DNA of 64,000 nt from Acanthochlamys bracteata. Lineage: Eukaryota; Streptophyta; Magnoliopsida; Pandanales; Velloziaceae. Of this stretch, positions 1 through 15,101 are shown one piece after another. Position numbers and translations under genes: made by a program. The notes under the pieces are model-generated. The model made no database searches. It saw only the letters and a list, made by a program, of their open reading frames with translations, and had not been told where the DNA came from. Where the stretch lies: NCBI GenBank assembly GCA_019914995.1, contig CM034138.1, positions 1,922,001-1,986,000 on the forward strand, in the 5' to 3' direction. Numbering within the stretch: position 1 is the stretch's first letter; the number at the start of each line of letters is the position of its first letter.

Positions 1-126
1 AGCAGCAGAGCATCTTGTCCACCTGTTAATGACATTGACCAGATGTTGAAAGGGACAGATATTTCTCTGGGACTAGCATTTGAATCAGTTGACATGCTCT
101 TTTCTGCATTTTTAGAGCATTTGTGA
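1..126 (+). CDS. C-terminal end of an unidentified gene (partial)
   Basis: The first frame of the window stays open for 41 codons and closes with TGA at 124-126. It ends in ...SVDMLFSAFLEHL. Composition is protein-like and the following 400 bases look like a 3' untranslated region. The upstream part lies outside the window. I do not recognise the family. It could also be a last exon, or a chance open frame at the window edge. Confidence 0.4.
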   Translation, partial: SSRASCPPVNDIDQMLKGTDISLGLAFESVDMLFSAFLEHL

Positions 127-956
127 ATCGAAAGATGTATAGGAGGATTTACTAGTTGGACAACTCGTGTATATTTGTTTCTCACCCTAACAATCACTGC
201 TGTCCGCTAGTACAGTAGGAAAGGAATTTGGGGCGAGTGTGAAACCTCTTATACCAAGCTTTGGAGAGCTTGGCCACTGAAGTAGTTAACTGGTGAGGTG
301 ACCTCTGGTCATGTCAAGCTTTACACTAGCAAGGTTTCTGAAGTGTCCAAACTAACTGGCCTAGCGATGTCCTTGATACTGTTGTATTTCAGTAACAGAA
401 TGGAGTTAGAAATCTTATTTGGGAAGCCGCTACTATTTAGGTTGGTTACAGGTGTTATATACATTTTAGTTAAAGTTACTTGTTTGCTGTTTATGGCATT
501 GGACTATCAAGTTATTTTTCCAAAGGAATGATGGCCATTATCTAGGAACTGGATATTTTGTTTTGTTGTTTGTTGTTTACTAGCCGCCGAAGGATTCTGC
601 TAATGACAGAGGTTTCATGCAGAAGTTTTTCCGACTTGTTTTTCTGGGATGACGTTGTCTCATTGACTAATATTTTTCCTACTTAATTTTCTCTTCTTGG
701 TCAGCTTTGGGCATAGATGCGAATTACCTTTTGAATGTTTTTGTCTGTGCCACCAGTATTTTGTTCTGCTTTCCTTGGTTTTTGAGTTAGATATTCATGA
801 ATCATATAGGACTCTCTGCTTCATTTCATAAGTATGGATGTTACCTTGCATGTAGTTTTGCAGAATTTGCGCTTGTGTTCATGTATATGTCTGTTCACTG
901 TGTTAACTGAATATTGTATCTAAAAGTGTTTCCTTTTGCAGGTGCTGATCTGAGTC
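127..956 (+). other. Gene-free stretch: probable 3' UTR, then promoter and 5' leader of the MUSTANG gene
   Basis: No ATG-initiated frame of substance. T-rich sequence leads to a good 3' splice acceptor (polypyrimidine tract ending TTTTGCAG at 941), 15 bases before the start codon of the next gene. This suggests that gene has an intron in its 5' untranslated leader. The donor was not located; candidates lie between 540 and 720. Confidence 0.4.
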
Positions 957-3184
957 ATGTCACAAGGGAAGCTTTTGGCTATATGCCAATCAGGTGGAGA
1001 ATTTATTATGAGCATTGATGGCTGTCTTTCATATACTGGTGGAGAGGCACATGCTATGGACATAGACCATGAAACAAGGTTCCATGATTTCAAGTTGGAG
1101 ATATCAACTATGTTCAACTTTGACATGGATTCTTTTACTATTAAATACTTCCTCCCAGGCAACAATCGAACTCTAATAACTATTTCAAGTGACAAAGACC
1201 TGCAGCGTATGGTTGATTTCCATGCAAATTCAATTACAACAGATGTTTATGTGTTGAAAAGGGTTGAGAACGTGTAAGTGGACAAGTATTTCTTTTCTTT
1301 TATATATCCGTAACACTTGAAAGTAGTTTGGAATTGCATTAGAAAACTGTCGTTTACAGGGCGATTACAAGTGTTGTAGCTGATTCAGCTCCACAAGATG
1401 ATGCTATTACGGCAATGGTAAGTACACCTGAGGACGTTAAGCCACAATTAGTTTGCAATGGTTGGGACAACCTGATCACAGGAGTTGGACAAGTGTTTGA
1501 CAGCCAGAAAGAATTTCGTGAAGCAGTGCATAAGTATGCCATTGCTAAAAATTTTGTCTACAAGTTTGTAAAGAACGAAGGGGCTCGTGTAACAGTAAGC
1601 TGTGCTGCTGAAAATTGCCCCTGGCGCATACATGCTTCCAGGTCATCATCTGAACAAGATTTCACCATCAAGAAAATGGATGATACTCACACCTGCAATC
1701 GGGAATTCAACAAAGACACGAGCCGTTTGGCAAATCAGCGCTGGGTGGCTAGTGTTATAAAGGAAAGGGTGCGTGATAGCCCAGACTACAAGCCTAGGGA
1801 TATTGCAAATGATCTGGAACGAGAATATGGTCTTAGCATGAACTACACAAGGGCATGGCGTGGAAAATATGTTGCCAAGAAAGAGCTCCAAAATTCACAT
1901 GAAGAAGCATGTGACGAGTTGCCTTGGTACTGTGAGAAGATACGGGAGACAAATCCAGGGAGTTATACAGCATTAGATACAACAGAAGATTCAAAGTTGC
2001 TACGTTTTTTTGTCTCCTTTCATGCCTCTCTGAATGGTTTTGAGCATGGTTGCAGGCCTCTAATTTTTCTCGACGGAGTCCCTCTGAAATCAAACAAACA
2101 GTGGAAATTGTTGGCTGCAACAACAGTCGACGGGGAAAATGATGCTTTACCAGTTGCCTTTGCTGTGGTAGAAAATGAGAATGTTGACAATTGGCTGTGG
2201 TTTTTGGTGCAACTGAAATCAGCATTGTCAATACCTCGCCCGCTGACTTTGGTGTCACACAAGAAAAATGGCTTGGAGGAGGCTGTGCCCCAAGTTTTTG
2301 GGGACAGCTCTCATGGGCTCAGTGTGAATAACCTCATTGAAGATTTTACAGCTGTTCTGGATGACTCATGGCCTCAAGAGAAGAAAGAACTAGTGATTGA
2401 ACTTGTTAAACACTGCATTTTTGCTGTCAAAGCTGATGAGTTTAATGGATATATTGAGAGCATAAAAGCTGAGTCGGAACAATTAGCTGAATGGGTTCTG
2501 GCATCTAATCCAGAGAGCTGGTCCGATTCGTTCTTCAAGGGTCTGAGATATGGCTGTTACTCGACTAATATTGCAGCAATGGTTAATGAATGGGTATCAC
2601 CACGGCATGAACCATCAGTTGTTCAGATTATTGATATGATTAGGTCAAAGATGATGGAGATGATATATGTTCGTCGGGAGTCTTCCAGTTCATGGTCTGA
2701 AACCCTCACACCATTCTCGAATCAAAAGGTACAAGAAGAGCTGATAAAAGCACAAGGCCTTGCTGTTACATGCTCGTCAGACACTGTTTTTCAGGTACAC
2801 AGTGATAACATTCACATTGTTAACATTGAGACTGGAGAATGCACGTGCCGGAGATGGCAGGTTTCTGGTTTGCCATGTATGCATGCTCTGGCGGTCTTTG
2901 AACGCTCAAATTCGTGCATTTATGACTACTGCTCCAACTACTTCTACGTGCACTCCTACCGCTTGACGTACTCTTTGCCCATAAATCCAATACCTGATGC
3001 TGGTATGCCCCTGTCAATGGATCCAGTCAACAACAAAGTCGCTTATCCTCTTCGTGCCCGGCGACCAGTTGGCCGACCAAGAGAAAAACCAGCAAGTCCA
3101 TGTATTAGCTTTAAACGTTCTGTTCAGTGTAGCAGTTGTAAAGAGTATGGCCACAATAAGAAAACTTGCAGATCATCTGCTTGA
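957..3184 (+). CDS. MUSTANG-type domesticated Mutator-like transposase with PB1 domain
   Basis: CDS join(957..1273,1360..3184), 713 aa. The intron has a GTAAGT donor and TTTACAG acceptor and the frame is kept. Order: PB1 domain (about 1-105); MuDR zinc-binding region with Cys187, Cys192, His216, Cys218; MULE transposase core around 335-400 (IFLDGVPL); SWIM finger C-T-C...C-M-H at 600-614; and a C-terminal zinc knuckle CSSCKEYGHNKKTC. The PB1 plus MULE architecture is that of MUSTANG-B genes, ancient domesticated transposases thought to act as nuclear regulators. The first catalytic Asp is present (344), but where active MULEs have an Asp in an SDR-type motif this protein has His406 (LVSHKKNGL), consistent with lost transposition activity. 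No terminal inverted repeats flank it. MUSTANG membership is secure; the exact member is not. Confidence 0.9.
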
Positions 3185-3506
3185 ACTTTGTTGCTTGTAT
3201 TGTGTTTGTATCTTATCAGTGCAAATGCTTTCTCGTGTTTAGAAATATGTTTTTATGTTGCCCTTTAGTATATACTTTTAATTTGCTGATCAGCAAAAAT
3301 CAAGAAAAAGAAACTGCATTGGTATTCTTTTACAAGAACATATCTATCAATTATCAATCTTTCATGGCTAAAATTGTTAGTCTGTATTATACATTAAAAT
3401 GTATCAAGAAGAACTGACAGTGAAATCGTGATGGCTACAGGTTAACAGTAGAAACTCGTTGAAGGTATCCTACAAAACAATGTAGTCTGGTAACTTTTTC
3501 ACTTGA
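3185..3506. other. Intergenic: 3' UTR of the MUSTANG gene
   Basis: AT-rich sequence between the stop codon at 3184 and the remnant gene on the other strand. No coding signal or repeat structure was seen. Confidence 0.4.
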
Positions 3507-5057
3507 TTATGTACAACTAAGATCTCCCAGAATCTTCATTTCTTCCACTAACTGCTGTACTACAACCTGAGAAGGAAATGAAGAAAAGGTCATCCTCAGA
3601 ATGGAACAAGTCATTCAAGACTGAAACCATGCAGGCGTCAAGATATACGAGACGCAGCCAGCATTTCTTTGTTTCCTAGAATAGTTTGCTAGCGAGTCTC
3701 CAAGATTCAGGCTTCTGGAAACGACTAGAAAATAGATAATTTGAAATACTTTAGAATTCATTCCACAATGTTGCAAAACAACACTGTTGTTGTGATGCAG
3801 TATCATTTTTGTTTTTCTTTCTTATATTTGTGACGACAGATTATGCAGAACTCTTACCTTCAAGTATCAATCTTCAGCTCTGTTCCTCTCACTAAGTAGA
3901 TCCTTACGCAATCGGTTCAAAAGTGTTTCTTGTATAAACTTCGGCTTTGATAGATGAAAAAACATAGCCAAAATTGATGAACAAGGTCTTACATGGTAAC
4001 GTTATAGAAGGTTTGCATATTCATGCCTCTTATTCTCTACGCATATTGCAGGCAGAAAAGACTTAAATGCTCTTTACCTATTTCCCACTCTAACGAAATA
4101 CTCTATGTAAGATCATAGAATAATCACTCATCTACTTCATTGATGCAAAAAGCAGAACATAAGAACTTTAGAAAGATGAACCATTTACGTTTGTTACATT
4201 ACCTCAAAAATGCATGTGCTGCAACTACATCCTCCTCCACAGTTCATGAGGTTACCCTGATTCGTAGAATATCAATAAGTTAGCATGTCATATACAAGTT
4301 TTTATTTAGTAGCAAATTATTACAAGTCCATCACATCTGACATCTAAACTTGATAATTTTCATATTATCGAATCCCATTGTTCTTGTTCAAGACATACAT
4401 AACAAGCAAAAGATTACACTGGACAGTTCTGCTATTTTTCTTATTTTCATTCACCAGTAAGTATTTCCTTATGCCTTACTAAGATAATCCACTTGCGAGA
4501 AACTGAAATACACTAAACTCACAGCTAACTGAAGATAATCCAAGTAAATATTTATCCAAACCTAAATGAAAAGAGGGGCATTACATAGATTCCACAGAGC
4601 TCAATCTTGTTCTCTATCATAATATTGGGGAGGCCCTTTCCGCCGCTTATCACTGTTGTTCTTTCACCAGGGTAACGCCAATCTTTCTACACAACTACAA
4701 ACTAAAATAAATCACAAAAAACTCATGCATAGTTACAAATCAACGAACATAAATAGCCAATCCATACGAATCAATGTATATATGCATTACCCGAAAATCG
4801 AGCTCAATTTGAGGTTTGGAAAAATCAGCCTCAGTAGAAGTAGAAGAAGCTGCTGCTCAGCGGTGGGCGATGCAGATTCTCGAAGACTCTGAAGAAGCTC
4901 TTGTTCTGACATTGTTGATAGAAGCCGAATTCCTGCTGCTTACAACACTTTCAGAGAACAAAGCGTCGGAGAACAAACTTGATTTTCCATTTTCACAATC
5001 TCTTCCTCTTTCATAATAGAATAGATAGGGGGGAGAAAAGCTGATTTTTTTGCTCAC
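3507..5057 (-). pseudogene. Decayed plastid 2Fe-2S ferredoxin-like gene
   Basis: Six exon remnants read right to left: about 5057-4791 (transit-peptide-like, ending TEADFSKPQIELDF), 4690-4593 (YPGERTTVISGGKG...NKIELCGIY), 4260-4211 (GNLMNCGGGCSCSTCIFE before GTAATG), 3950-3858 (KDLLSER..AED*YLK before GTAAG), about 3720-3640 (KPESWRLA then frameshift), and 3566-3507 (VVVQQLVEEMK...). Order and content match the plastid ferredoxin-like family with a CGGGGSCGTC cluster loop. Breaks: in-frame TGA at 4857-4859; TGA at 3867-3869 where the family has a residue before YLK; loss of one base after WRLA; the conserved Cys after WRLA changed to Ser; no ATG found in frame upstream. Family members are thought to act in chloroplast electron transfer. 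It lies beside TIFY8 and LEUNIG orthologues as in Arabidopsis. Exon edges are approximate. Confidence 0.8.
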
Positions 5058-5854
5058 AAATCATACCTGTGGTTTATCTTTCTAGTTCTCCAATCTTCTT
5101 CTAATTGCCAAGAAACAATCTTTTTCCTTTCAATTCTTCTTCTTCTCAATTTTCACTGTAATTTGACTTGAAGCTTTGCACGATTTGTGAGAATTTCTTG
5201 AAATAAATTGATTGCTTTGCTTGCGTTTGATTTCACTCGGTAGACAAGAAAAAGTTCACACCTTTCTATGAGAGCTTCGGGGTGTTTGTTTGGATAGACT
5301 TTTTTTAATTTATAAGTTAAAAAAGCTTTAAACAGTAAATTTAAGTGTTTGGCAGATCTATTTGTAAGTTATTTTGTATGACTTATAGGTTGAAAAACAA
5401 AAAGTTACTCAGAGTAATTTTTCAAAAAAGTCGGATGAAACATTTTTTGTCGTATGTGTTAAATGGCTACATTGTCCTTACTAAGTTTACGTAATTACAC
5501 ACATATATGTATATCTTATCCCTTGTCAATCACTCAGCTTCTCTCATTTGCTCACACCCAATCTGATCCAAAGTTTTTCTCTCCGTCTGCTCCCTCCAAT
5601 CCCCGCAGCGATCTCTTCTGCTGGCCGCCACCGCAGCACCGACACCGTCCTGTCCGCCGAAAAAATCTCTCAACCAAACTCTCCACCTCCGCCTGAACCC
5701 TTCAATCTCCATTCGTTTTCTAATCACGAAGCCAAGGAATACCCGAACAGAATTGAAGCTCCCGCTTGCTGCGACGAGTAAGTTTCGTATCTCGACCAAC
5801 GTGTTAGAGCGCTTAGATGCCTCCGCGCCTGAGATTGGTTCGTCTGTGGTGGTT

Positions 5855-5976
5855 ATGAAGCCGCCCTTGAAGAGGAGGAAGAGAGTTTACTTGTTCTGCT
5901 GCGAGGAGATGCGCGATTTTGCTCAACAAATTGCCGCCGAGAGCGATGCTGTAGAGCTTCACAGTATTAACTGGAG
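5855..5976 (+). pseudogene. Orphan first exon of ribose-phosphate pyrophosphokinase (PRS3/PRS4 type)
   Basis: From ATG 5855 the frame encodes 40 residues including KKRVYLF-like RRKRVYLFCCEEM and QQIAAESDAVELHSINWR, ending at a good donor (AG|GTAACT). This matches the beginning of plant class II PRPP synthetases, which make phosphoribosyl pyrophosphate for nucleotide synthesis, and the intron falls at the family's known SINWR junction. The same frame is open upstream to about 5753. None of the later exons (for example the INNAHDIRGQ segment) occurs before the next gene at 8433, so the gene is truncated. The splice site is intact, so the fragment could still be transcribed. Confidence 0.65.
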
Positions 5977-6479
5977 GTAACTAACATCTTGAATGGGATT
6001 TTACATGAAAAGATACTTCAAAAAAATTTGAGAAGTTTTATTGTAGGAATCAAAGGGAATTATAAGTAGAAATTTTTTTAACAATATTGTGCCCTCTGAC
6101 TATGACATAGTTGTATGTATCATAGCTGTAATTTTGAATTCCCTATGGTATCCAAGAGGCGAATTAGATGTCAGAATTTAGTGTGACTCTACTGTTGATA
6201 GCAACGGGACTCCTTATTAAGATATTGCATAAACTTAGTTCTGTGTTTTGTTGGATAGTGTTTGTGATCGAGGTATTTCTATTACCTCCTATTTTGTTGA
6301 ACCACTTTGTGTCTCGACTTATGCAGATTGCGTGCTGACAGGAGAATAATCTTCCTGAGTTAGAAAATTAGATTTAGTGCGAAGGTTTCAAATGTTATTC
6401 ATCAAAGTGTTTGTACCTGGTACTTTTTTAAAGTTAGAATAATTTTTCCATGTATTGTCGATTGTCATTTGAGAGTTGT

Positions 6480-6596
6480 TCATTTCTTCGCTTGTATTCC
6501 TCCGCTGTCGCAAGTGCTGGAGGTTCACTACTCTTGTGGCGCAAGCATAATAACCAAAGATCCAAAGGTTTTAAGGACAAGAACAGTTTCTAAGGT
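6480..6596 (+). other. Exon-like open stretch of unknown origin
   Basis: About 34 codons are open without stops (contains VHYSCGASIITKDPKVLRT) and end at AAG|GTACAT, a plausible donor. It is more GC-rich than its surroundings. I do not recognise it. It may be a second captured gene fragment or chance. Confidence 0.2.
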
Positions 6597-8432
6597 ACAT
6601 GCTTCCTTTCTCATACTAAGGTGGATTGGGCATTGATTGTTTGGGCCTTCTTGGATTATCAATGTAGGAAACACATAAAAATAGCTTTTTAATTTCATTT
6701 TAGTTGGACATGCATATGCGCTTCACAAGACTACGTTTTTTTTATGCTTTCCCCCTTATTTTGCTAGCATATAATAGGCAAATTTATAGCATGCCTTCTT
6801 CCTCACCATGAGTGGTATTAGCTTAGCACAACTATAGCAATTGTATAGAATAATTTTCTGTTTAGATAATCATCATACTGACCTCTTAGTTTAAGAACTT
6901 TTTGGTAGTTTAGTGCTAGTTCTTGGTTGTATTGTGCTCGAAATGGATTTTAGATATTGTATCTTTGTGAAATGATTTATATCTTAAAAGAGTTTCTATA
7001 TTTAGGAAGGCATGTATGATTGTTGCCACTTCCGTTGGCTTTTGATTCTGAGGGATTATATTAAAATACCCCACCAAAGAGCCTTTTCTAATTATCTTAT
7101 TATAAATTTAATGCTAGTGCTAATTTCTTGGAGATATTCCAAAGCGTGGAAATGGTTGTTGAAGAGAAACATGAGGGTTCATCCAGTGGATAAGCTGGCT
7201 CAGGCATCTCCATCAAGAAGGAGATGGGAATGAAGGAGTTGATTCCGACGATCCATTTGGTTTGAGATTAGTTTTCAACGCTCAAGATTACTTCGTTTAC
7301 GGTTTATCGTGGTGTACTAGATTTTGTCAGAAGAGGAGAAATTAACGTCCCATGGTGAGGGGGCTAGTATTACTGTAAAGTAATTTGCGTATAGATGGTG
7401 GCACACCAGAACCTGTATCATAAATGTTGTAAAATATGGCAATACCTTTAGTACTTAATTGTTAAATTAAATTATATGAACATAAGAATAAATGGTGAAT
7501 GATATGAGTTTTTGCTAAATCTTGCTATTGTTATTTGAGTAATACCTAGCATGCAAGTGAGATTTTCGAATGGCCTGTATGTATTTTCTAATTTTGTTAT
7601 TGTTATTTGAGTAGTACATTTTATAATGAAATTGTAGTATATTTACAATATATATTTGTAGTGTTTTTGTAAATAAGCATACATTGTATATGATGCCCAC
7701 AATGATAATTATATATACAAATAATAATATAGTTATATCTTTTAAGTTAACTTAAAAATATATTTATAAACTAATTATTAATTTTAAAAATAATATTATA
7801 AATATTTATAAATTTCATATTAGTATTATAAACAAGATGTAATTAAAATGTAAATAATATATAAAATTTTTTCATATATATATATATATATATATCAACT
7901 ATTATATTATAAAGGATATTTAAGTTTTTTTATACTTGTTTTTAACTTTTCAGTTTTTTTATCAAACACTCTCTTAAATTTTTTTCAAAAAAGTTAATTT
8001 TATTCAAATACATAGCTTCTTTTTCACAAAAAATTAACAGCTATTTTTTTCAGAAAAAAATAAAAAAAGCTAACTTCCGCAAAAAAGTTAAAACTTTTCA
8101 GTTCATCCAAACAGTCCCTCAAGTTATATTATAGCCTTTAATTTGTTTTCGGCCCAATTATTTAATGGGTTATATTGAGGCCCAATAAATGGCTTCCTGT
8201 TTCAGTTCAAATGTCACCGTCGAGAAACGCCGGCTAGCTAGCTAACTCCAATTCACCAACAGAAACAAATTTCAAAATCTCTTCTTTTTTCCTTTTTCTT
8301 TGAAAAAGATAAAATCATTTTTGAATGTATGCAGCAAACTTTTGAAGATTGAGCAGAGAGAGATCGAGAAAGATTGATCTTTGATTGTTTTTGGATTTCT
8401 TTGGATTGAGATCTGGAAGAGTTGGAGAGGAA

Positions 8433-12462
<4,030 letters not shown>

Positions 12463-13225
12463 TTTCAAGACTCCTGCGCAGTATTTGAAACTTATCGTGC
12501 TCTATGTGGAACATTTCTTCACCTTCTTTGACTCATCGTACTCTTGTACATGATTATTACTTTTCTAATGAAAGTTGTTAAAACTTTCATTCGAAAATTT
12601 GAAGTCTTCCTGTCCCAGTTATATCTTCTGTTACAATTATTTAGCAAAAGTGGCTTGCATTTTCTAATTTGTTGAACCTTTTTCAGATTTTTTTCTTGTC
12701 CAGTCTTTTCTCGTTTCTTTTTAGTTACCTTTTGTTTGTCTTCGCTGTGTGCATTACTGCAATGAAAACTTGCATACCAAAGAAGAAGACGCATTGGAAT
12801 TGGAAGGCCACGGTGCATAAGGTAATGCAACTCTACGAACATCCATATCCTTGCAGATTGGAAGATCCACCGACAGCTACGTGCTGTTGCTACTGAAAGC
12901 TCTTTGGTCCGCCCCCTGCTTGGCATTCTATAATTAATCTGACTTTTTATGTTTTTTTAACAGAAAGAGAAGCATTACGATTGTTCCTCAGTTACTTTTG
13001 TGCCATGTTTTTCTCCAAGCATTGTAATGGCTTTCTGCTCTTGCATGATGATAAGGGGAAACTTGAAATATCTCCAAGATTTTCATGGACAGGATAAGAT
13101 AAGAGGTCCCTTTTTCACTGCTATGTAAATCTTCCATACTGGTGAAAATTTCTGCATTATATTACACTTTTTTTTTTAACTTTTAATGTTTACCCTTTTG
13201 GATTTTGGTCCACATCAATCACCTT

Positions 13226-13262
13226 GTCACTACCAGCAGGAAGGTTTCCTGCTGGTAGTGAC
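13226..13262. repeat. Perfect 17-bp inverted repeat with 3-base loop
   Basis: GTCACTACCAGCAGGAA (13226-13242), loop GGT, then the exact reverse complement (13246-13262). It is far stronger than expected by chance and is more GC-rich than its surroundings. Confidence 0.9.
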
Positions 13263-13684
13263 GTTAAGAATATTCTACATGTTTGAGCAAACTATAGAAT
13301 CCTTCCTTTTTATCAAACTACTATGATAGATGGACTGTGACTTCTATTAGATTAGCTTTAAATTGAGAATCTTCAAATATACTAATATAGGCATGCAGGT
13401 CTGAGTTCTTATGAATCATGATTGAGAAGCTTGAAGCATTTTTTTCTTCAACAAAATTTTTTGTTCTTGCGAAAATCTTTAAATACAGATAAAAAAGAGC
13501 ATGATTTTGTTTGCTTTAACTATAGATAATGTTATTTACGGAACAACACTACCAGCAACGTTTTTGAGAGAGTAAACGGAAAGGAGAGATAAGAGATTCT
13601 CAGATAACAGGTTTTGGCTTTTCATAGCTGCTTTCAATTCTGTTCATCTTCAGCTTAGGTTTTAATGCATTTTTCGTACTTTCT

Positions 13685-13885
13685 GGGTGCCTGTTTTTGC
13701 TCTCCAAAGTCATTTTTTTCTATAAATAATTATTTTTATTTTTTTAGTAAAAAAATACAAAAACTTATTTTTAACTTATTTTTCAATTAAAAAAATAATA
13801 TATTACTTTCAACAGCACTAATTTTAATAATTTATTTTTAAAAATTTACTTTCAAAAAATTAGCTTCAAAAACAAAAAAAACAAC
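13685..13885. repeat. AT-rich MITE-like element (family A)
   Basis: Alternating T-rich and A-rich blocks that can fold back on each other, starting near GGTGCCTG and ending in AAAACAACC. It resembles the other family members listed between 28.3 and 63.3 kb. Confidence 0.4.
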
Positions 13886-14329
13886 CTCTTTCCTTGATCA
13901 TCACTCTCTTCCGTGAGCCAACTTTTTAAAATTTGTATTTTTTTAACTGCTGTGGATACTGCTTCTGCTTTTAGCTTCTATATAAAGATGTGTTTTATGT
14001 GTATCAGTTTTTTTAAAACTTATTTTTATCAAAAATTTATTTTTGAGCTTATTTTAAATATAATAAAGGTATACTGTTTTGTGATTTTTCAAAAAAAATG
14101 TTTTGATGTAACTAACATGATCTGCGATGTTTTTTTTTCCAACTGTTTTTGCTTTTAATATTCTTTTATTTTTATTTGCAGCTTTCTCAAAGTAAACAAC
14201 TTTTTGCGTTTGTAGCGAAGCAAGTCATGATCACATCATTGCAGACAACCATTTCCATCTAATTGCTTGCAGGTTTCAAAAACAACAAGCCCAAAGTTTT
14301 TGTTTAAATTTTTCTGTTACACATAGGGT

Positions 14330-14490
14330 GTGTTTACCTTGAATTTATATTAAAAATTAAAATATTTAGATATATATATTAATAATAAATTTTTTATTTT
14401 AAAATTTTAAAAATATTTTTAATAAAACATATTTAAAGTATTCATATATTATATTAAAAATAATGAATTTAAAAAAATAGAATTTGGATG
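14330..14490. repeat. AT-rich MITE-like element with GTGTTTACC/GGTAAGTAAAC ends
   Basis: It begins GGGTGTGTTTACCTTGAATT and ends AATTTGGATGGTAAGTAAAC, so the ends are imperfect inverted repeats around an AT-rich core. A similar unit with the same AAAATTTAAAATATTT core lies at 41640-41850. Confidence 0.5.
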
Positions 14491-15101
14491 GTAAGTAAAC
14501 GCGATCCAGACCAAACTTCAATCTGCACAAAACACAAAGAATATATGTTTTTAATTTTCAATTTACGTCCACAATTGTTTTCTTTCAAATTTCAGTCCTC
14601 AAATATCATGTGTTTCTAATTTTTTTCAAATTGCTCTCTGAGGATCAGATATTTACTATATGTGGAGCGAAATTGTAAAAGGAACTCACGTGCCAGTAGG
14701 CAGTAGCCACCCTGCGCTCTCTTGCTTGCGTTTCTGTGGTTGTTGTTCTTGTTCTTGTACTGAGCTGCAACGCCACTGCTTGCCGAGCTCTCAAGAACAC
14801 AAAGAAGAAGAAGACAAACAACAACGAGAGCAAGAACAAAACACCACCGCCTACCACCAACAGCAACAGCAGCAACAAAGAAAAAAAAAGAAAGCCGCCA
14901 CCTTTTTCCTCTTTTATGCTTATTCTCTCTAAAACCAAAGAGCACGCACATCAACTTTATCTTTCTCGTACTCCGAGCTCTCTCTCTCTCTTTTATCCAT
15001 ACCATGATGAAGAAGAAAGAAATGAAGGTGTATAAAGCAAAGGAGGACACAAAGATTTGCACTTTTAGTGTGATTGTTGTGTGTGTTGTGAGAGAAAGAG
15101 T

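Larger units (their letters stand above)
5280..8120. mobile_element. Possible hAT-like element enclosing gene fragments
   Basis: The left end reads GGGTGTTTGTTTGGATAGACT from 5281. The right end, on the other strand, reads GAGGGACTGTTTGGATGAAC from about 8120. Both are followed by T/A-rich subterminal DNA containing a GTGTTTGG/GTGTTTGATA motif, a layout typical of hAT-type MITEs. Between them lie a PRPP-synthetase exon and 2.4 kb of unexplained DNA including an AT-rich tract (7700-8060, with an (AT)n run at 7878-7894). No matching 8-bp target-site duplication was found, so these may be ends of two separate elements. Confidence 0.3.
12463..15101. other. Gene-free intergenic DNA: KTN1 3' region, repeats, TIFY8 promoter and leader
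   Basis: No supported gene. It contains a perfect hairpin at 13226-13262, two AT-rich MITE-like tracts (13685-13885 and 14330-14490) and, from about 14690, a GA/CT- and CAA-rich leader before TIFY8. Open frames here on both strands are low-complexity (poly-Lys, Gln, Phe, Leu) shadows. Confidence 0.6.

Noticed and set aside
3507..5057. Ferredoxin-like gene as functional
   Set aside because: Two in-frame stops, a frameshift and a lost cysteine cannot be avoided with any splice sites I could find.
5548..5781. 77-codon Pro/Ser-rich frame before the PRS exon
   Set aside because: It is in a different frame from the recognisable PRPP-synthetase residues and has no family features; probably leader sequence.
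12519..12926. Frames of 75-135 codons after katanin
   Set aside because: They overlap on opposite strands, lack recognisable motifs and start in 3' UTR sequence.
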